NCBI GenBank assembly: GCA_964401995.1
Contig: CAYOAP010000004.1
Location: 143,769-207,768, forward strand
DNA length: 64,000 nt
Direction of reading: 5' to 3'
DNA from: DATCBF01 sp964401995
GTDB taxonomy: Bacteria > Actinomycetota > Thermoleophilia > Solirubrobacterales > 70-9
How positions within the stretch are numbered: the stretch's first letter is position 1; each line of letters opens with the position of its first letter. The notes under the pieces were generated by a model. It was not told where the DNA came from. It searched no databases and worked only from the letters and a program-made list of their open reading frames with translations. Of this stretch, positions 43,257 through 51,017 are shown piece after piece. Made by a program: the position numbers and the translations under genes.

Positions 43257-43931
43257 ATGAGCACAATCATCGACAGCATTGAGCGCGCCCAGCTGAGGAA
43301 AGGACTTCCGTCCTTCGGCCCGGGCGATCGTGTGCGCGTCCACTTCGAAGTGATCGAGGGCACCCGCCGCCGCACCCAGGTCTTCGAGGGAATCGTCCTG
43401 CGGCGCCAGGGCTCCGGTGTGCGCGAGACCTTCACCGTCCGCAAGCAGTCCTTCGGCGTCGGCGTCGAGCGCACGTTCCCGCTGCACTCGCCGAAGATCG
43501 AGAAACTTGAGATCGCCGCCCGCGGCGACGTGCGCCGGGCCAAGCTCTACTACCTGCGCGGCCGCATCGGCAAGGCCGCCCGCGTCGCCGAGCGGCGCTG
43601 GGGGATCGACGAGGAGCTGGTCTCCGCGCCGGTCGAGGCAGAGGCTGCGGCCACCGACGCCGATGGCGTCACCCAGGAGGCCGCCGAGGCAGTCGAGGCG
43701 CCTGAGGGCGGCGAGGCAACTGCGCCCGAGGCAGAGGCCACGCCTGACGCAGAGGCAGCGCCCGAGGCTGAGGCGACGCCCGAGGCGGAGGCAGCAACAC
43801 CCGAGGCAGAGGTAACGGCAGAGACGGACGCTGAGGCGCCCGAGGCCGGGGAGACCGAGGACGCCGCCGCGGCTGAGGATGCCGAGGACGAGGAGCCAGA
43901 CAAGGACTCCTCCGGCGGGGACTCGGCCTGA
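43257..43931 (+). CDS. rplS: 50S ribosomal protein L19 with acidic repeat tail
   Basis: 224 aa from ATG 43257 (STIIDSIERAQLRKGLPSFGPGDRV). The L19 domain (residues ~1-118) is complete: VRVHFEVIEGTRRRTQVFEG, SFGVGVERTFPLHSP and AKLYYLRGRIGKAARVAERR. The last ~105 residues are a low-complexity Ala/Glu/Pro/Thr tail built on EAEAT/PEAEA repeats, ending DEEPDKDSSGGDSA. Normal L19 is ~115 aa, so the tail nearly doubles it. The TGA stop overlaps the CTG proposed as the lepB start. Confidence 0.96.
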   Translation: MSTIIDSIERAQLRKGLPSFGPGDRVRVHFEVIEGTRRRTQVFEGIVLRRQGSGVRETFTVRKQSFGVGVERTFPLHSPKIEKLEIAARGDVRRAKLYYLRGRIGKAARVAERRWGIDEELVSAPVEAEAAATDADGVTQEAAEAVEAPEGGEATAPEAEATPDAEAAPEAEATPEAEAATPEAEVTAETDAEAPEAGETEDAAAAEDAEDEEPDKDSSGGDSA

Positions 43932-44548
43932 AACTGAAGATCCCGAAGCCGAAAACCAAAGGCGGCGGGCTGATCGAGCTTGTCGTCATCGTTGCGCTGG
44001 CCCTGGGCCTGGCACTCGGCATCCAGGCTTGGATCGTCAAGCCCTACCAGATCCCCTCGCAGTCGATGGAACCCACCCTCGACGTCGGCCAGCGGGTTCT
44101 GGTCAACCGCTTCCTCTACCACTTCACCGACCCCTCGATCGGCGACATCGTCGTCTTCCACCCGCCGGTCGGCGCCGACAGCGGCACGATCTGCGGCGCC
44201 CAGCACGCGCCGACCCAGGCCTGTCCCAAGCCGACCGCAGCCGAGTCGAGCCAGAACTTCATCAAGCGGATCGTCGCCGAACCCGGCGACACGCTCAGCG
44301 TCCGCGACGGCCACCCGGTCGTCAACGGGGTCGAGAAGACAGATGAGCCCTACATCCGGGCTTGCGGCTCCGCCCCCGCCTGCAACCTGCCGAAGCCGAT
44401 CACGATTCCACCCGACCATTACTTCATGATGGGTGACAATCGAGGCGAGAGCGACGACAGCCGTTTCTGGGGCCCCGTCCCCCGCAGCTGGATCATCGGC
44501 AAGGCCTTTGCCACCTACTGGCCGCCCGATCGCGTCGGCCTCCTCTAA
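43928..44548 (+). CDS. lepB: Signal peptidase I, apparent CTG start
   Basis: 206 aa if read from CTG 43928. A membrane helix (LIELVVIVALALGLALGIQA, residues ~15-34) leads into PYQIPSQSMEPTL with catalytic Ser46; the general-base Lys113 is in NFIKRIVAEPGD, and MGDNRGESDDSRFWGPV is box E. An ATG at 44066 follows the catalytic Ser and would remove both it and the membrane anchor. No ATG, GTG or TTG lies in frame between the upstream stop (43874) and 44066, so CTG 43928, which overlaps the rplS stop as CTGA, is the best candidate. An insert between the active-site strands contains CGAQHAPTQAC. Confidence 0.88.
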   Translation: MKLKIPKPKTKGGGLIELVVIVALALGLALGIQAWIVKPYQIPSQSMEPTLDVGQRVLVNRFLYHFTDPSIGDIVVFHPPVGADSGTICGAQHAPTQACPKPTAAESSQNFIKRIVAEPGDTLSVRDGHPVVNGVEKTDEPYIRACGSAPACNLPKPITIPPDHYFMMGDNRGESDDSRFWGPVPRSWIIGKAFATYWPPDRVGLL

Positions 44549-45215
44549 AGGCAAGACGCATGAGCGCAGGCTGGCGCGCAGCCGCCGCCTGTTCGCCTTC
44601 GACCGCGGCCTCGGCGGCCGCTTCGTGGCCGGGACCGACGAGGCGGGCCGGGGCTGCCTGGCCGGGCCGCTGGTCGCCGCCGCCGTCCTGATCGACTACG
44701 AGACGCTCTCCACCGCCGACCGGCGGGCGCTGGCCGGCCTGCACGACTCCAAGCAGATGACGCCGGAGCGGCGCGAGCAGATGTACCCGTCGGTGCTGCG
44801 GGCCGCCGCCCGGGTCAGCGTCGTCGTCCGCTGCGTGCGTGGGATCGACTCGCGTGGACTGCACGTGACCAACATCGAAGCGCTCTCGGTGGCGTTGGAG
44901 CGTTTGCGCCCCGACCCCGAGGTCACCTGCCTGGTCGACGGGTTCGCGCTCAAGGGCTGCGCGGTCCCGCACCGCCAGGTGATCGAAGGCGACGGCACCA
45001 GCGCCGCGATCGCCGCCGCCTCGGTTGTCGCCAAGGTCACCCGCGACCGCTACATGCACGGCGCCGGCAACGAGCACCCGGGCTGGGGCTTCGAGGAGCA
45101 CGTCGGCTACTCGACCCCCGAGCACCGCGAGGCGATCGGCCGGATCGGGATCTCGGCGCTGCACCGGCGCTCCTTCCGCTCGGTGGCCTACTCACAGCTG
45201 GAGCTGGCGAGCTAG
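44433..45215 (+). CDS. rnhB: Ribonuclease HII, start uncertain
   Basis: Degrades RNA in RNA-DNA hybrids. The catalytic domain starts VAGTDEAGRGCLAGPLVAAAV (first acidic residues). HDSKQMTPERREQM, CLVDGFALKGC and GDGTSAAIAAASVVAKVTRDR follow, and GYSTPEHREAI ends the protein. The only canonical upstream start is GTG 44433, which makes a 260 aa protein whose first ~45 residues are a frame shadow of the lepB end. A CTG at 44571 gives the more natural RRLFAFDRGLGGRF N-terminus; a GTG at 44625 cuts into the fold. The ATG at 44560 is out of frame. The stop interlocks with yraN (CTAG). Confidence 0.88.
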   Translation: MTIEARATTAVSGAPSPAAGSSARPLPPTGRPIASASSKGKTHERRLARSRRLFAFDRGLGGRFVAGTDEAGRGCLAGPLVAAAVLIDYETLSTADRRALAGLHDSKQMTPERREQMYPSVLRAAARVSVVVRCVRGIDSRGLHVTNIEALSVALERLRPDPEVTCLVDGFALKGCAVPHRQVIEGDGTSAAIAAASVVAKVTRDRYMHGAGNEHPGWGFEEHVGYSTPEHREAIGRIGISALHRRSFRSVAYSQLELAS

Positions 45216-45589
45216 AAGGCGTTCTCGATGTGCTCGACGTCGGCCGCCCGGCCGGCGCGGTCATAGGTGACCCCGATCGCGTCGAAGCGGATCTCGCTGT
45301 AGAAGGGAGCGTCGCGGTTCTCCGAGATCCAGGCGGCGGCGAGGCGGCGGACCTGGCGCTGCTTGCGCGGGCCGATCGCGTGGATCGGGCGCTCGGGGCC
45401 GAAGTCCGAGTCCTGGCGGCCGGCCTTGACCTCGACGAAGACCAGCGCCTGTCCGTCGTGGGCGACGATGTCGAGCTCGCCGTAGCGGCTGCGGGCGTTG
45501 CGATCGAGCACGGTCCAGCCCTTGGCTGCGAGCTTGGCTGCGACGAGATCCTCGGCGGCGCGGCCGATTTTCTGGCGGGCCTGGGTCAC
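45212..45589 (-). CDS. YraN family (UPF0102) protein
   Basis: 125 aa from GTG 45589. This is a nuclease-like fold related to Holliday-junction resolvases: GRAAEDLVAAKLAAKGWTVL, RYGELDIVA with the conserved Glu/Asp, and ALVFVEVKAGRQ with the E-x-K motif. Its cellular role is not settled. TAGCGT lies 7 nt before the GTG with no Shine-Dalgarno. It is divergent from comM, with a 10-bp-arm palindrome between, and convergent with rnhB, sharing the bases of the stop codons. The rnhB-yraN-comM-dprA order is conserved, though yraN is normally on the same strand. Confidence 0.9.
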   Translation of the reverse strand: MTQARQKIGRAAEDLVAAKLAAKGWTVLDRNARSRYGELDIVAHDGQALVFVEVKAGRQDSDFGPERPIHAIGPRKQRQVRRLAAAWISENRDAPFYSEIRFDAIGVTYDRAGRAADVEHIENAF

Positions 45590-45607
45590 GTCGAGGACGC
45601 TAGGGAG

Positions 45608-45634
45608 ATCTTGCGCGAAAGTGGCGCGCAAGAT
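45608..45634. promoter_or_regulatory. Palindrome between divergent yraN and comM
   Basis: ATCTTGCGCG (45608-45617) and CGCGCAAGAT (45625-45634) form perfect 10-bp arms around a 7-nt AAAGTGG centre. It lies just upstream of the TAGCGT hexamer of yraN (45597-45602) and about 48 bp before the TAGCGT hexamer of comM (45682-45687). It could be an operator for a shared regulator of the competence genes, or an RNA hairpin in an unseen leader. Nothing else is evident in the 105 bp between the starts. Confidence 0.5.
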
Positions 45635-45694
45635 TTCTCAAATCTGTGACTTTCTCTACCCACACGTCGGATTTACCCTCCTAGCGTGGTTGCC

Positions 45695-47188
45695 GTGCTC
45701 GCCACGGCCCAGACATTCACCCTCGACGGCATCTCCGCCCGGCCCGTCCGGGTCGAGGTTGACGTCCATCGCGGCCTGCCCAGCTTCGCGATCGTCGGCC
45801 TGCCCGACACCGCTGTCCGCGAGGCGCGGGAGCGAGTGCGGGCGGCGCTTGCCAACTGTGGCTTCGAGTTCCCGCTGCGGCGGATCGTCGCCAACCTCGC
45901 CCCGGCCAGCCTGCGCAAGGCCGGGCCGGGGATGGACCTGGCGATCGCGGCCGCGCTGCTGATCGCCTCCGACCAGCTCGACTGGCCGCGGGCCTCGAAG
46001 CTGGCCCTGGTCGGCGAGCTGGCCCTGGACGGCTCGGTGCGGGCGCTCCCCGGCGTGCTGGCGATCGCCGAGGCGGCGCGGGTCAGTGGGGCGGAGGCGA
46101 TCGTGGTTCCCGTCGGAAACGGGGCGGAGGCGGCCCTGGTCGACGGGCTCGACGTGGTCCCGCTCGAAAGCCTCGGGCAGCTCGCCTCCCTTGCCAGCGG
46201 CGAGTGGGCACCCTCCCGCCCCGAGCCGCTGCCGCTGGCCCTGGGCCCCGGCGATGGCAGCCCCGACCTCGAAGACCTGCGCGGACAGCGCCACCTCCGT
46301 TATGCGCTGGAGGTCGCTGCTGCTGGCGGCCACAGCCTGCTGATGATCGGTCCGCCCGGCGCCGGCAAGTCGATGGCGGCGCGCAGGCTGCCCTCGATCC
46401 TGCCGCCCTTGACCCACGGCGAGGCGCTGGAGACGGCCCGGATCGCCAGCGCCTGCGGGCGGCTCGGCAGCGCCCCGGCTGGACGCCCGTATCGCGCGCC
46501 CCACCACACGATCAGCCCCGCCGGCCTGGTCGGCGGCGGCAACCCGCCCGGCCCTGGGGAGGCGACCCTGGCCCATCGCGGCGTGCTCTTCCTCGACGAG
46601 CTCTGCGAGTTCCGCCGCGACACCCTGGAGGCGCTGCGGGCGCCGTTGGAGACCGGCACGGCGGCGATCGCGCGAGCGGGGTCCTGGCGCGAGCTGCCCT
46701 GCCGCTTCATGTTGGTCGCCGCCGCCAATCCCTGCCCCTGCGGGCGCGGCGACAGCGACGCCGAGTGCACCTGCACGCCGCTCGCGGTGCAGCGCTACCA
46801 GGGCCGGCTGAGCGGGGCGCTGGCCGACCGCATCGACATCCTCGCCTCGATTCGCCAGCCCAGCGCCGAAGAGATCGGCGGCGAGCCGGGCGAGCCATCC
46901 GCGGTCGCGAGGGAGCGGGTGGCAGCGGCGCGCGAGCGCCAGCACCGGCGGCTCGGCGCCGGCCGCTGCAACGCAGAGATGACGCCGGCCGAGGCGCGCC
47001 GCTGCGCGCTAAGCGACGAGGCTGCGGCGCTCCTTGCCGAGCTTTACTCGCGGCGGCGGCTGAGCGGCCGTGCCCATGACCGGGTGCTGAAGCTGGCGCG
47101 GACGATCGCCGACCTGGCCGGGGACGAAGCGGTCAGCGAGGGGCAGATGGCGCAGGCCCTGCAGCTGAGGCGGCGCGACTATGCCTGA
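45695..47188 (+). CDS. comM: Mg chelatase-like AAA+ helicase ComM (YifB)
   Basis: 497 aa from GTG 45695; another GTG at 45686 is possible but overlaps the TAGCGT hexamer. The N-terminal ChlI-like Lon-protease fold domain holds VEVDVHRGLPSFAIVGLPDTAVREARERVRAA-type sequence (key block LPSFAIVGLPDTAV). The AAA+ core has MIGPPGAGKSMAARRLPSILPPL, APHHTISPAGLVGGG, HRGVLFLDELCEF and a four-Cys module CPCGRGDSDAECTC. ComM drives branch migration during natural transformation. It overlaps dprA by 8 nt. Confidence 0.95.
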   Translation: MLATAQTFTLDGISARPVRVEVDVHRGLPSFAIVGLPDTAVREARERVRAALANCGFEFPLRRIVANLAPASLRKAGPGMDLAIAAALLIASDQLDWPRASKLALVGELALDGSVRALPGVLAIAEAARVSGAEAIVVPVGNGAEAALVDGLDVVPLESLGQLASLASGEWAPSRPEPLPLALGPGDGSPDLEDLRGQRHLRYALEVAAAGGHSLLMIGPPGAGKSMAARRLPSILPPLTHGEALETARIASACGRLGSAPAGRPYRAPHHTISPAGLVGGGNPPGPGEATLAHRGVLFLDELCEFRRDTLEALRAPLETGTAAIARAGSWRELPCRFMLVAAANPCPCGRGDSDAECTCTPLAVQRYQGRLSGALADRIDILASIRQPSAEEIGGEPGEPSAVARERVAAARERQHRRLGAGRCNAEMTPAEARRCALSDEAAALLAELYSRRRLSGRAHDRVLKLARTIADLAGDEAVSEGQMAQALQLRRRDYA

Positions 47189-48299
47189 GCCGCGCGCCTG
47201 CCCCGACTGCCTGCGGCGTGCCTGGCTGCTGGCGCTGCTCGGCCCCTACATCGAAAAGATCGCCAGCAGCGCTCCCGGCTCGCGCTCGCCGGAGCTGCTG
47301 CGGCTCAGCAACGAGGACCTGGTCGAGTGCGCCGCGCCGAAGGTCGCCGGCCATCTGCTCGGCCGGGTGGCGGCGATGTCGGAGCGCCACCTCGCACATG
47401 AGCTGACCGCCGGCCAGTGCTGGGCCTGTTGCCGCCACGGCGACCTCTACCCCGCGGCGTTGCGCGACGCCGCCGACGCCCCCTGGGCGCTGATCGGCCG
47501 CGGCGACCCGGCGCGCCTGGTGGGGATCGAGCCCGACGGGGTCGTCACCGTGGTCGGGGCGCGGCGGGCCAGCTCCTACGGACGCGAGGTCGCCCGCGAG
47601 CTGGGGCGGGAGCTGGCGGCTGCCGGGTTCGTCGTCGTCAGCGGCCTCGCCTTCGGCATCGATGCCTGCGCCCATCGCGGCGCCCTCGACGCCGGCGTCA
47701 CGATCGCCGTGCTCGGCTGTGGGGCCGACACCGCCTACCCAGGAGCGCATCGCTCTCTCTGGCGCCAGATCTGCGAGCGCGGCGTCGTCATCTCCGAGTT
47801 CCCTCCCGGGGCGACACCCTGGCGCTGGACGTTCCCGGCCCGCAACCGGATCATGGCGGCGCTGGCGGGGATGACGGTCGTGGTCGAGGCGGCGGAGCGC
47901 TCGGGCTCGCTGATCACCGCCGATTTGGCGGCTGACCTCGGCCGCGACCTCGGCGCCGTGCCCGGCCCGGTCAACTCACGCTCCTCGGCCGGGCCCAACC
48001 ACCTCCTGGCTGGCGGCGCCTGCCTGGTCCGCGGCGCCCAGGACGTGATCGACGCGATGCTTGGCCCTGGCGCGCCGGCGATCGAGCGTCCTGGGCCGAC
48101 TCTTGATCCCGAGCTGGGCCTGATCCTCGACCTGGTCGAGGCAGGGGAGGGGACCTGCGATGCGATCGCAGCCCGCCTCGACCTGTCCGGCGCCGAGGCC
48201 TCCGCCGGCCTCGCCCGGCTGGAGGCGCTTGGCTACGTGTCCTGCTCGCTGGTCGGGGTCTATTCGCGGACGATGCTGTCCGTTCCGGCGGGCATCTAG
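47181..48299 (+). CDS. dprA: DNA-processing protein DprA
   Basis: 372 aa loader of RecA on incoming single-stranded DNA in transformation. The N-terminal region has a CPDCLRR knuckle plus a later CWACC, an unusual cysteine-rich SAM-like part. The Rossmann domain starts TVVGARRASSYG and continues VVSGLAFGIDACAHRGAL, AVLGCGADTAYPGAH, SEFPPGATPWRWTFPARNRI and AERSGSLITADLA. A C-terminal winged-helix domain (DAIAARLDLSGAEASAGLARLEALGYV) closes it. TAG at its end is part of the TAGGCT hexamer 6 nt before thiD. Confidence 0.95.
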   Translation: MPEPRACPDCLRRAWLLALLGPYIEKIASSAPGSRSPELLRLSNEDLVECAAPKVAGHLLGRVAAMSERHLAHELTAGQCWACCRHGDLYPAALRDAADAPWALIGRGDPARLVGIEPDGVVTVVGARRASSYGREVARELGRELAAAGFVVVSGLAFGIDACAHRGALDAGVTIAVLGCGADTAYPGAHRSLWRQICERGVVISEFPPGATPWRWTFPARNRIMAALAGMTVVVEAAERSGSLITADLAADLGRDLGAVPGPVNSRSSAGPNHLLAGGACLVRGAQDVIDAMLGPGAPAIERPGPTLDPELGLILDLVEAGEGTCDAIAARLDLSGAEASAGLARLEALGYVSCSLVGVYSRTMLSVPAGI

Positions 48300-48308
48300 G
48301 CTGACGAA

Positions 48309-49142
48309 ATGGATTCGATGCGCGTTCCATCTGTGCTCTCGATCGCCGGCTCTGACTCCGGAGGCGGGGCCGGTATCCAGGCCGACCTGAAGGCATTTGC
48401 CCGTTGCGGCGTCCACGGGATGACCGCGATCACGGCGATCACCGCCCAGAACACGGCCGGGGTGGAGGCGGTGGAGGCGGTCTCGCCGCGGCTGATCGTC
48501 GCCCAGGTGCGGGCGGTTGCCGAGGACATCGGCGTCGACGCGGTCAAGATCGGGATGCTCGGCACAGCGGCGACGGTCGATGCCGTGGTCGAGGCGCTTG
48601 CATTTGTCGGCGATGCCCCGATCGTGATCGACCCGGTGATGGTCGCCGAGAGCGGCGCCAGCCTGCTCGACGGGGAGGCGCGCAACGCGCTGGTCGAGCG
48701 CCTGCTGCCGCTCGCGGCCGTGGTCACCCCGAACATCCCTGAGGCGCGGGAGTTGAGCGGCGCCGACGCCCGGGATTCCCAGGAGGATCTCGCCCGTGAG
48801 GTCCTGGCGCTTGGCCCGGCGGCGGTCGTCGTCACCGGAGGCCACAGCGATCAGGTTGTCGACGTCTTCTACGACGGCAGGGAGTCAGTCGCGATCCGCG
48901 GCGAACGCCATCCCGGCGCCGCCGCCCATGGCTCGGGCTGCACCCACTCCTCTGCCCTGGCCTCGTTCCTGGCCTACGGCGAGCCGCCGCTAGAAGCGGC
49001 GCGGCGGGCTCGCGAAGTCGCCTCCGACGCTGTCGCCAACGGCCTGGAGCAGATCGGCGAAGGGCCTGGGCCCGTCGATGCGCTCGGGCTGTCGGGGAGA
49101 ATCCACCTGCCTCAGATGTCGCCAACGGCCCGCGCCGACTAG
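48309..49142 (+). CDS. thiD: Hydroxymethylpyrimidine/phosphomethylpyrimidine kinase
   Basis: 277 aa ribokinase-fold enzyme adding two phosphates to the HMP moiety of thiamine. VLSIAGSDSGGGAGIQADLKAF, HGMTAITAITAQNT (key block of the family), VVTPNIPEAREL and HGSGCTHSSALASFLAYG with the catalytic Cys are clear. No TPP riboswitch is visible in the 9-bp gap; a TAGGCT hexamer lies 6 nt before the ATG. It starts an insertion of several genes between dprA and xerC, which are usually adjacent. ilvD starts 9 nt after the stop. Confidence 0.95.
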   Translation: MDSMRVPSVLSIAGSDSGGGAGIQADLKAFARCGVHGMTAITAITAQNTAGVEAVEAVSPRLIVAQVRAVAEDIGVDAVKIGMLGTAATVDAVVEALAFVGDAPIVIDPVMVAESGASLLDGEARNALVERLLPLAAVVTPNIPEARELSGADARDSQEDLAREVLALGPAAVVVTGGHSDQVVDVFYDGRESVAIRGERHPGAAAHGSGCTHSSALASFLAYGEPPLEAARRAREVASDAVANGLEQIGEGPGPVDALGLSGRIHLPQMSPTARAD

Positions 49143-49151
49143 GCTCAGTCC

Positions 49152-50843
49152 ATGAGCTCAAACGGCACCAAGACCAGCCTCCCGCGTCCCCGCTCCAGCG
49201 TCGTCTTCGACGGCCCCGACCGCGCCCACGCGCGTGCCTACATGAAGGGGGTTGGATTCGACGACGACGCCCTCAGCCGGCCGACAATCGGGATCGCCAA
49301 CACCTGGACCGAGGCGATGCCCTGCAACTTCCACCTGCGGGCCCTGGCCGAGCACGTCAAAGACGGCGTCCGCGCCGCCGGCGGCACGCCGATGGAGTTC
49401 AACACCGTCGCCGTCTCCGACGGGGTGACGATGGGAACCCAGGGGATGAAGGCCTCGTTGATCAGCCGCGAGGTGATCGCCGACTCGATCGAGCTGATGG
49501 CCCGCGGCTACCAGTTCGACGCGATCGTCGTCCTCTGCGCCTGCGACAAGACGATCCCCGGCGGCGCGATGGCGATGGCCCGGCTCGACGTCCCCTCGGT
49601 CCTGCTCTACGGCGGCTCGATCGCCCCCGGCCACTGGCACGGTCGCGACGTCACCATCCTCGACATCTTCGAGGCGATCGGCGCCCACAACGCCGGCGAC
49701 ATGAGCGACGAGGAACTGAACGAGATGGAGGGAGTCGTCAGCCCCGGCGCCGGGGCCTGCGGTGGCCAGTTCACCGCCAACACGATGGCCTGCGCCTTCG
49801 AGGCGCTCGGGATCAGCGCCGGCGGCTCGGCGATGGTGCCGGCTGAAGACGACGACAAGAACACCGTCGCCGAGAAAATCGGCGAGCTGGTGATCAAGGT
49901 CCTGGTCGACGACATCACCCCGAGCAAGGTGATCACCCGCGACTCGCTGGAAAACGCGATCGCCTGCGTCTGCGCATCCGGTGGCTCGACCAACGGCGTC
50001 ATCCACCTGATCGCCCTCGCCCACGAGCTCGGGATCGAGTTGACGATCGACGACTTCGAGCGGATTTCCCGGGCGACCCCGCTGTTCGCCGACCTCAAGC
50101 CGGGCGGGCGCTTCGTCGCCACCGACCTCTACGCAGCCGGCGGCGTGCCGGTGATCCTCAAGCGCCTCGCCGACGCCGGCCTCCTGCACGGCGACGCGAT
50201 CACGGTCAGCGGCCGGACGATCGCCGAAGAGGCCGAAGCCGTTCAGGAGAAGCCGGGGCAGGAAGTCGTGCGCCCGCTCGACGATCCGCTCAAGTCCGAA
50301 GGGGGGCTGGCGATCATGCGCGGCAACCTCGCCCCCGACGGCGCCGTGGTCAAGCTCGCCGGCACCGAGCGTCGCCAGCAGACCGGGCCCGCCCGCGTGT
50401 TCGAGACCGAAGAGGCCTGCTTCCGCGCCGTCAAGGACCAGCAGATCAACCCAGGCGATGTCGTCGTGATCCGCAATGAGGGCCCGATCGGCGGCCCCGG
50501 CATGCGCGAGATGCTGCAGGTGACGGCGGCGATCGTCGGCGAGGGCCTGGGCGAGAGTGTGGCGATGGTCACCGATGGTCGTTTCTCCGGCGCCACCCGC
50601 GGCCTGATGATCGGCCACGTCGCCCCCGAGGCGGCCAAGGGCGGCCCGATCTCCGCGATCCGCGAGGGCGACGAGATCACCGTCGACATCGACGGCCGCC
50701 GCCTCGATGTCGCGCTTTCCGACGAGGAGATCGCCAAGCGAGCCGCCGAGTACAAGTCGCCGGCGCCGCCCTTCACGCGCGGAGTGATGGCCAAGTACGC
50801 CGCGACGGTCTCCTCAGCCTCCGAAGGCGCGATCACCAGCTAG
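49152..50843 (+). CDS. ilvD: Dihydroxy-acid dehydratase
   Basis: Iron-sulfur dehydratase of valine, isoleucine and leucine synthesis; 563 aa. Cluster cysteines are in VLCACDKTIPGGAMAMARL and PGAGACGGQFTANTMACAFE. The phosphate/active-site Ser region TDGRFSGATRGLMIGHVAPEA is present near the C-terminus. TAGGCT lies 6 nt before the ATG; its TAG doubles as the thiD stop. The gene is followed by a long imperfect hairpin and a convergent hydrolase. Confidence 0.97.
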   Translation: MSSNGTKTSLPRPRSSVVFDGPDRAHARAYMKGVGFDDDALSRPTIGIANTWTEAMPCNFHLRALAEHVKDGVRAAGGTPMEFNTVAVSDGVTMGTQGMKASLISREVIADSIELMARGYQFDAIVVLCACDKTIPGGAMAMARLDVPSVLLYGGSIAPGHWHGRDVTILDIFEAIGAHNAGDMSDEELNEMEGVVSPGAGACGGQFTANTMACAFEALGISAGGSAMVPAEDDDKNTVAEKIGELVIKVLVDDITPSKVITRDSLENAIACVCASGGSTNGVIHLIALAHELGIELTIDDFERISRATPLFADLKPGGRFVATDLYAAGGVPVILKRLADAGLLHGDAITVSGRTIAEEAEAVQEKPGQEVVRPLDDPLKSEGGLAIMRGNLAPDGAVVKLAGTERRQQTGPARVFETEEACFRAVKDQQINPGDVVVIRNEGPIGGPGMREMLQVTAAIVGEGLGESVAMVTDGRFSGATRGLMIGHVAPEAAKGGPISAIREGDEITVDIDGRRLDVALSDEEIAKRAAEYKSPAPPFTRGVMAKYAATVSSASEGAITS

Positions 50844-50869
50844 GTCGATTCACGGCTGGTGGTTGGGGG

Positions 50870-51002
50870 GACGGGCCAGCCCCATCCCTCGAAGCGCCCC
50901 CGAATTAACGCAAGCTCCAAAGCGCGGTGCCAGGTTCGGCAGAAGCTCCCTTGGTTCGGCGAGCTTTGAAGCTGAGCACGCTTCGAGTGGGCATGGCCCG
51001 CC
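50870..51002. repeat. Long imperfect hairpin element C between convergent genes
   Basis: Three consecutive arm pairs build a long stem: 50870-50884 with 50988-51002 (12 of 15 pairs), CTCGAAGCG 50888-50896 with CGCTTCGAG 50979-50987 (perfect), and AGCTCCAAAGC 50913-50923 with GCTTTGAAGCT 50963-50973 (10 of 11). GGTTCGGC occurs twice in the apical part. Its left edge shares the 13-mer GGGGGGACGGGCC with copy B, but it lacks the CAGATTGCATAT box. It fills the space between ilvD and a convergent hydrolase and may end both transcripts. Confidence 0.6.
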
Positions 51003-51017
51003 ATGCCCACCGGGGAC

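Noticed and set aside
44560..44640. ATG 44560 as the rnhB start
   Set aside because: It is out of frame with the catalytic domain.
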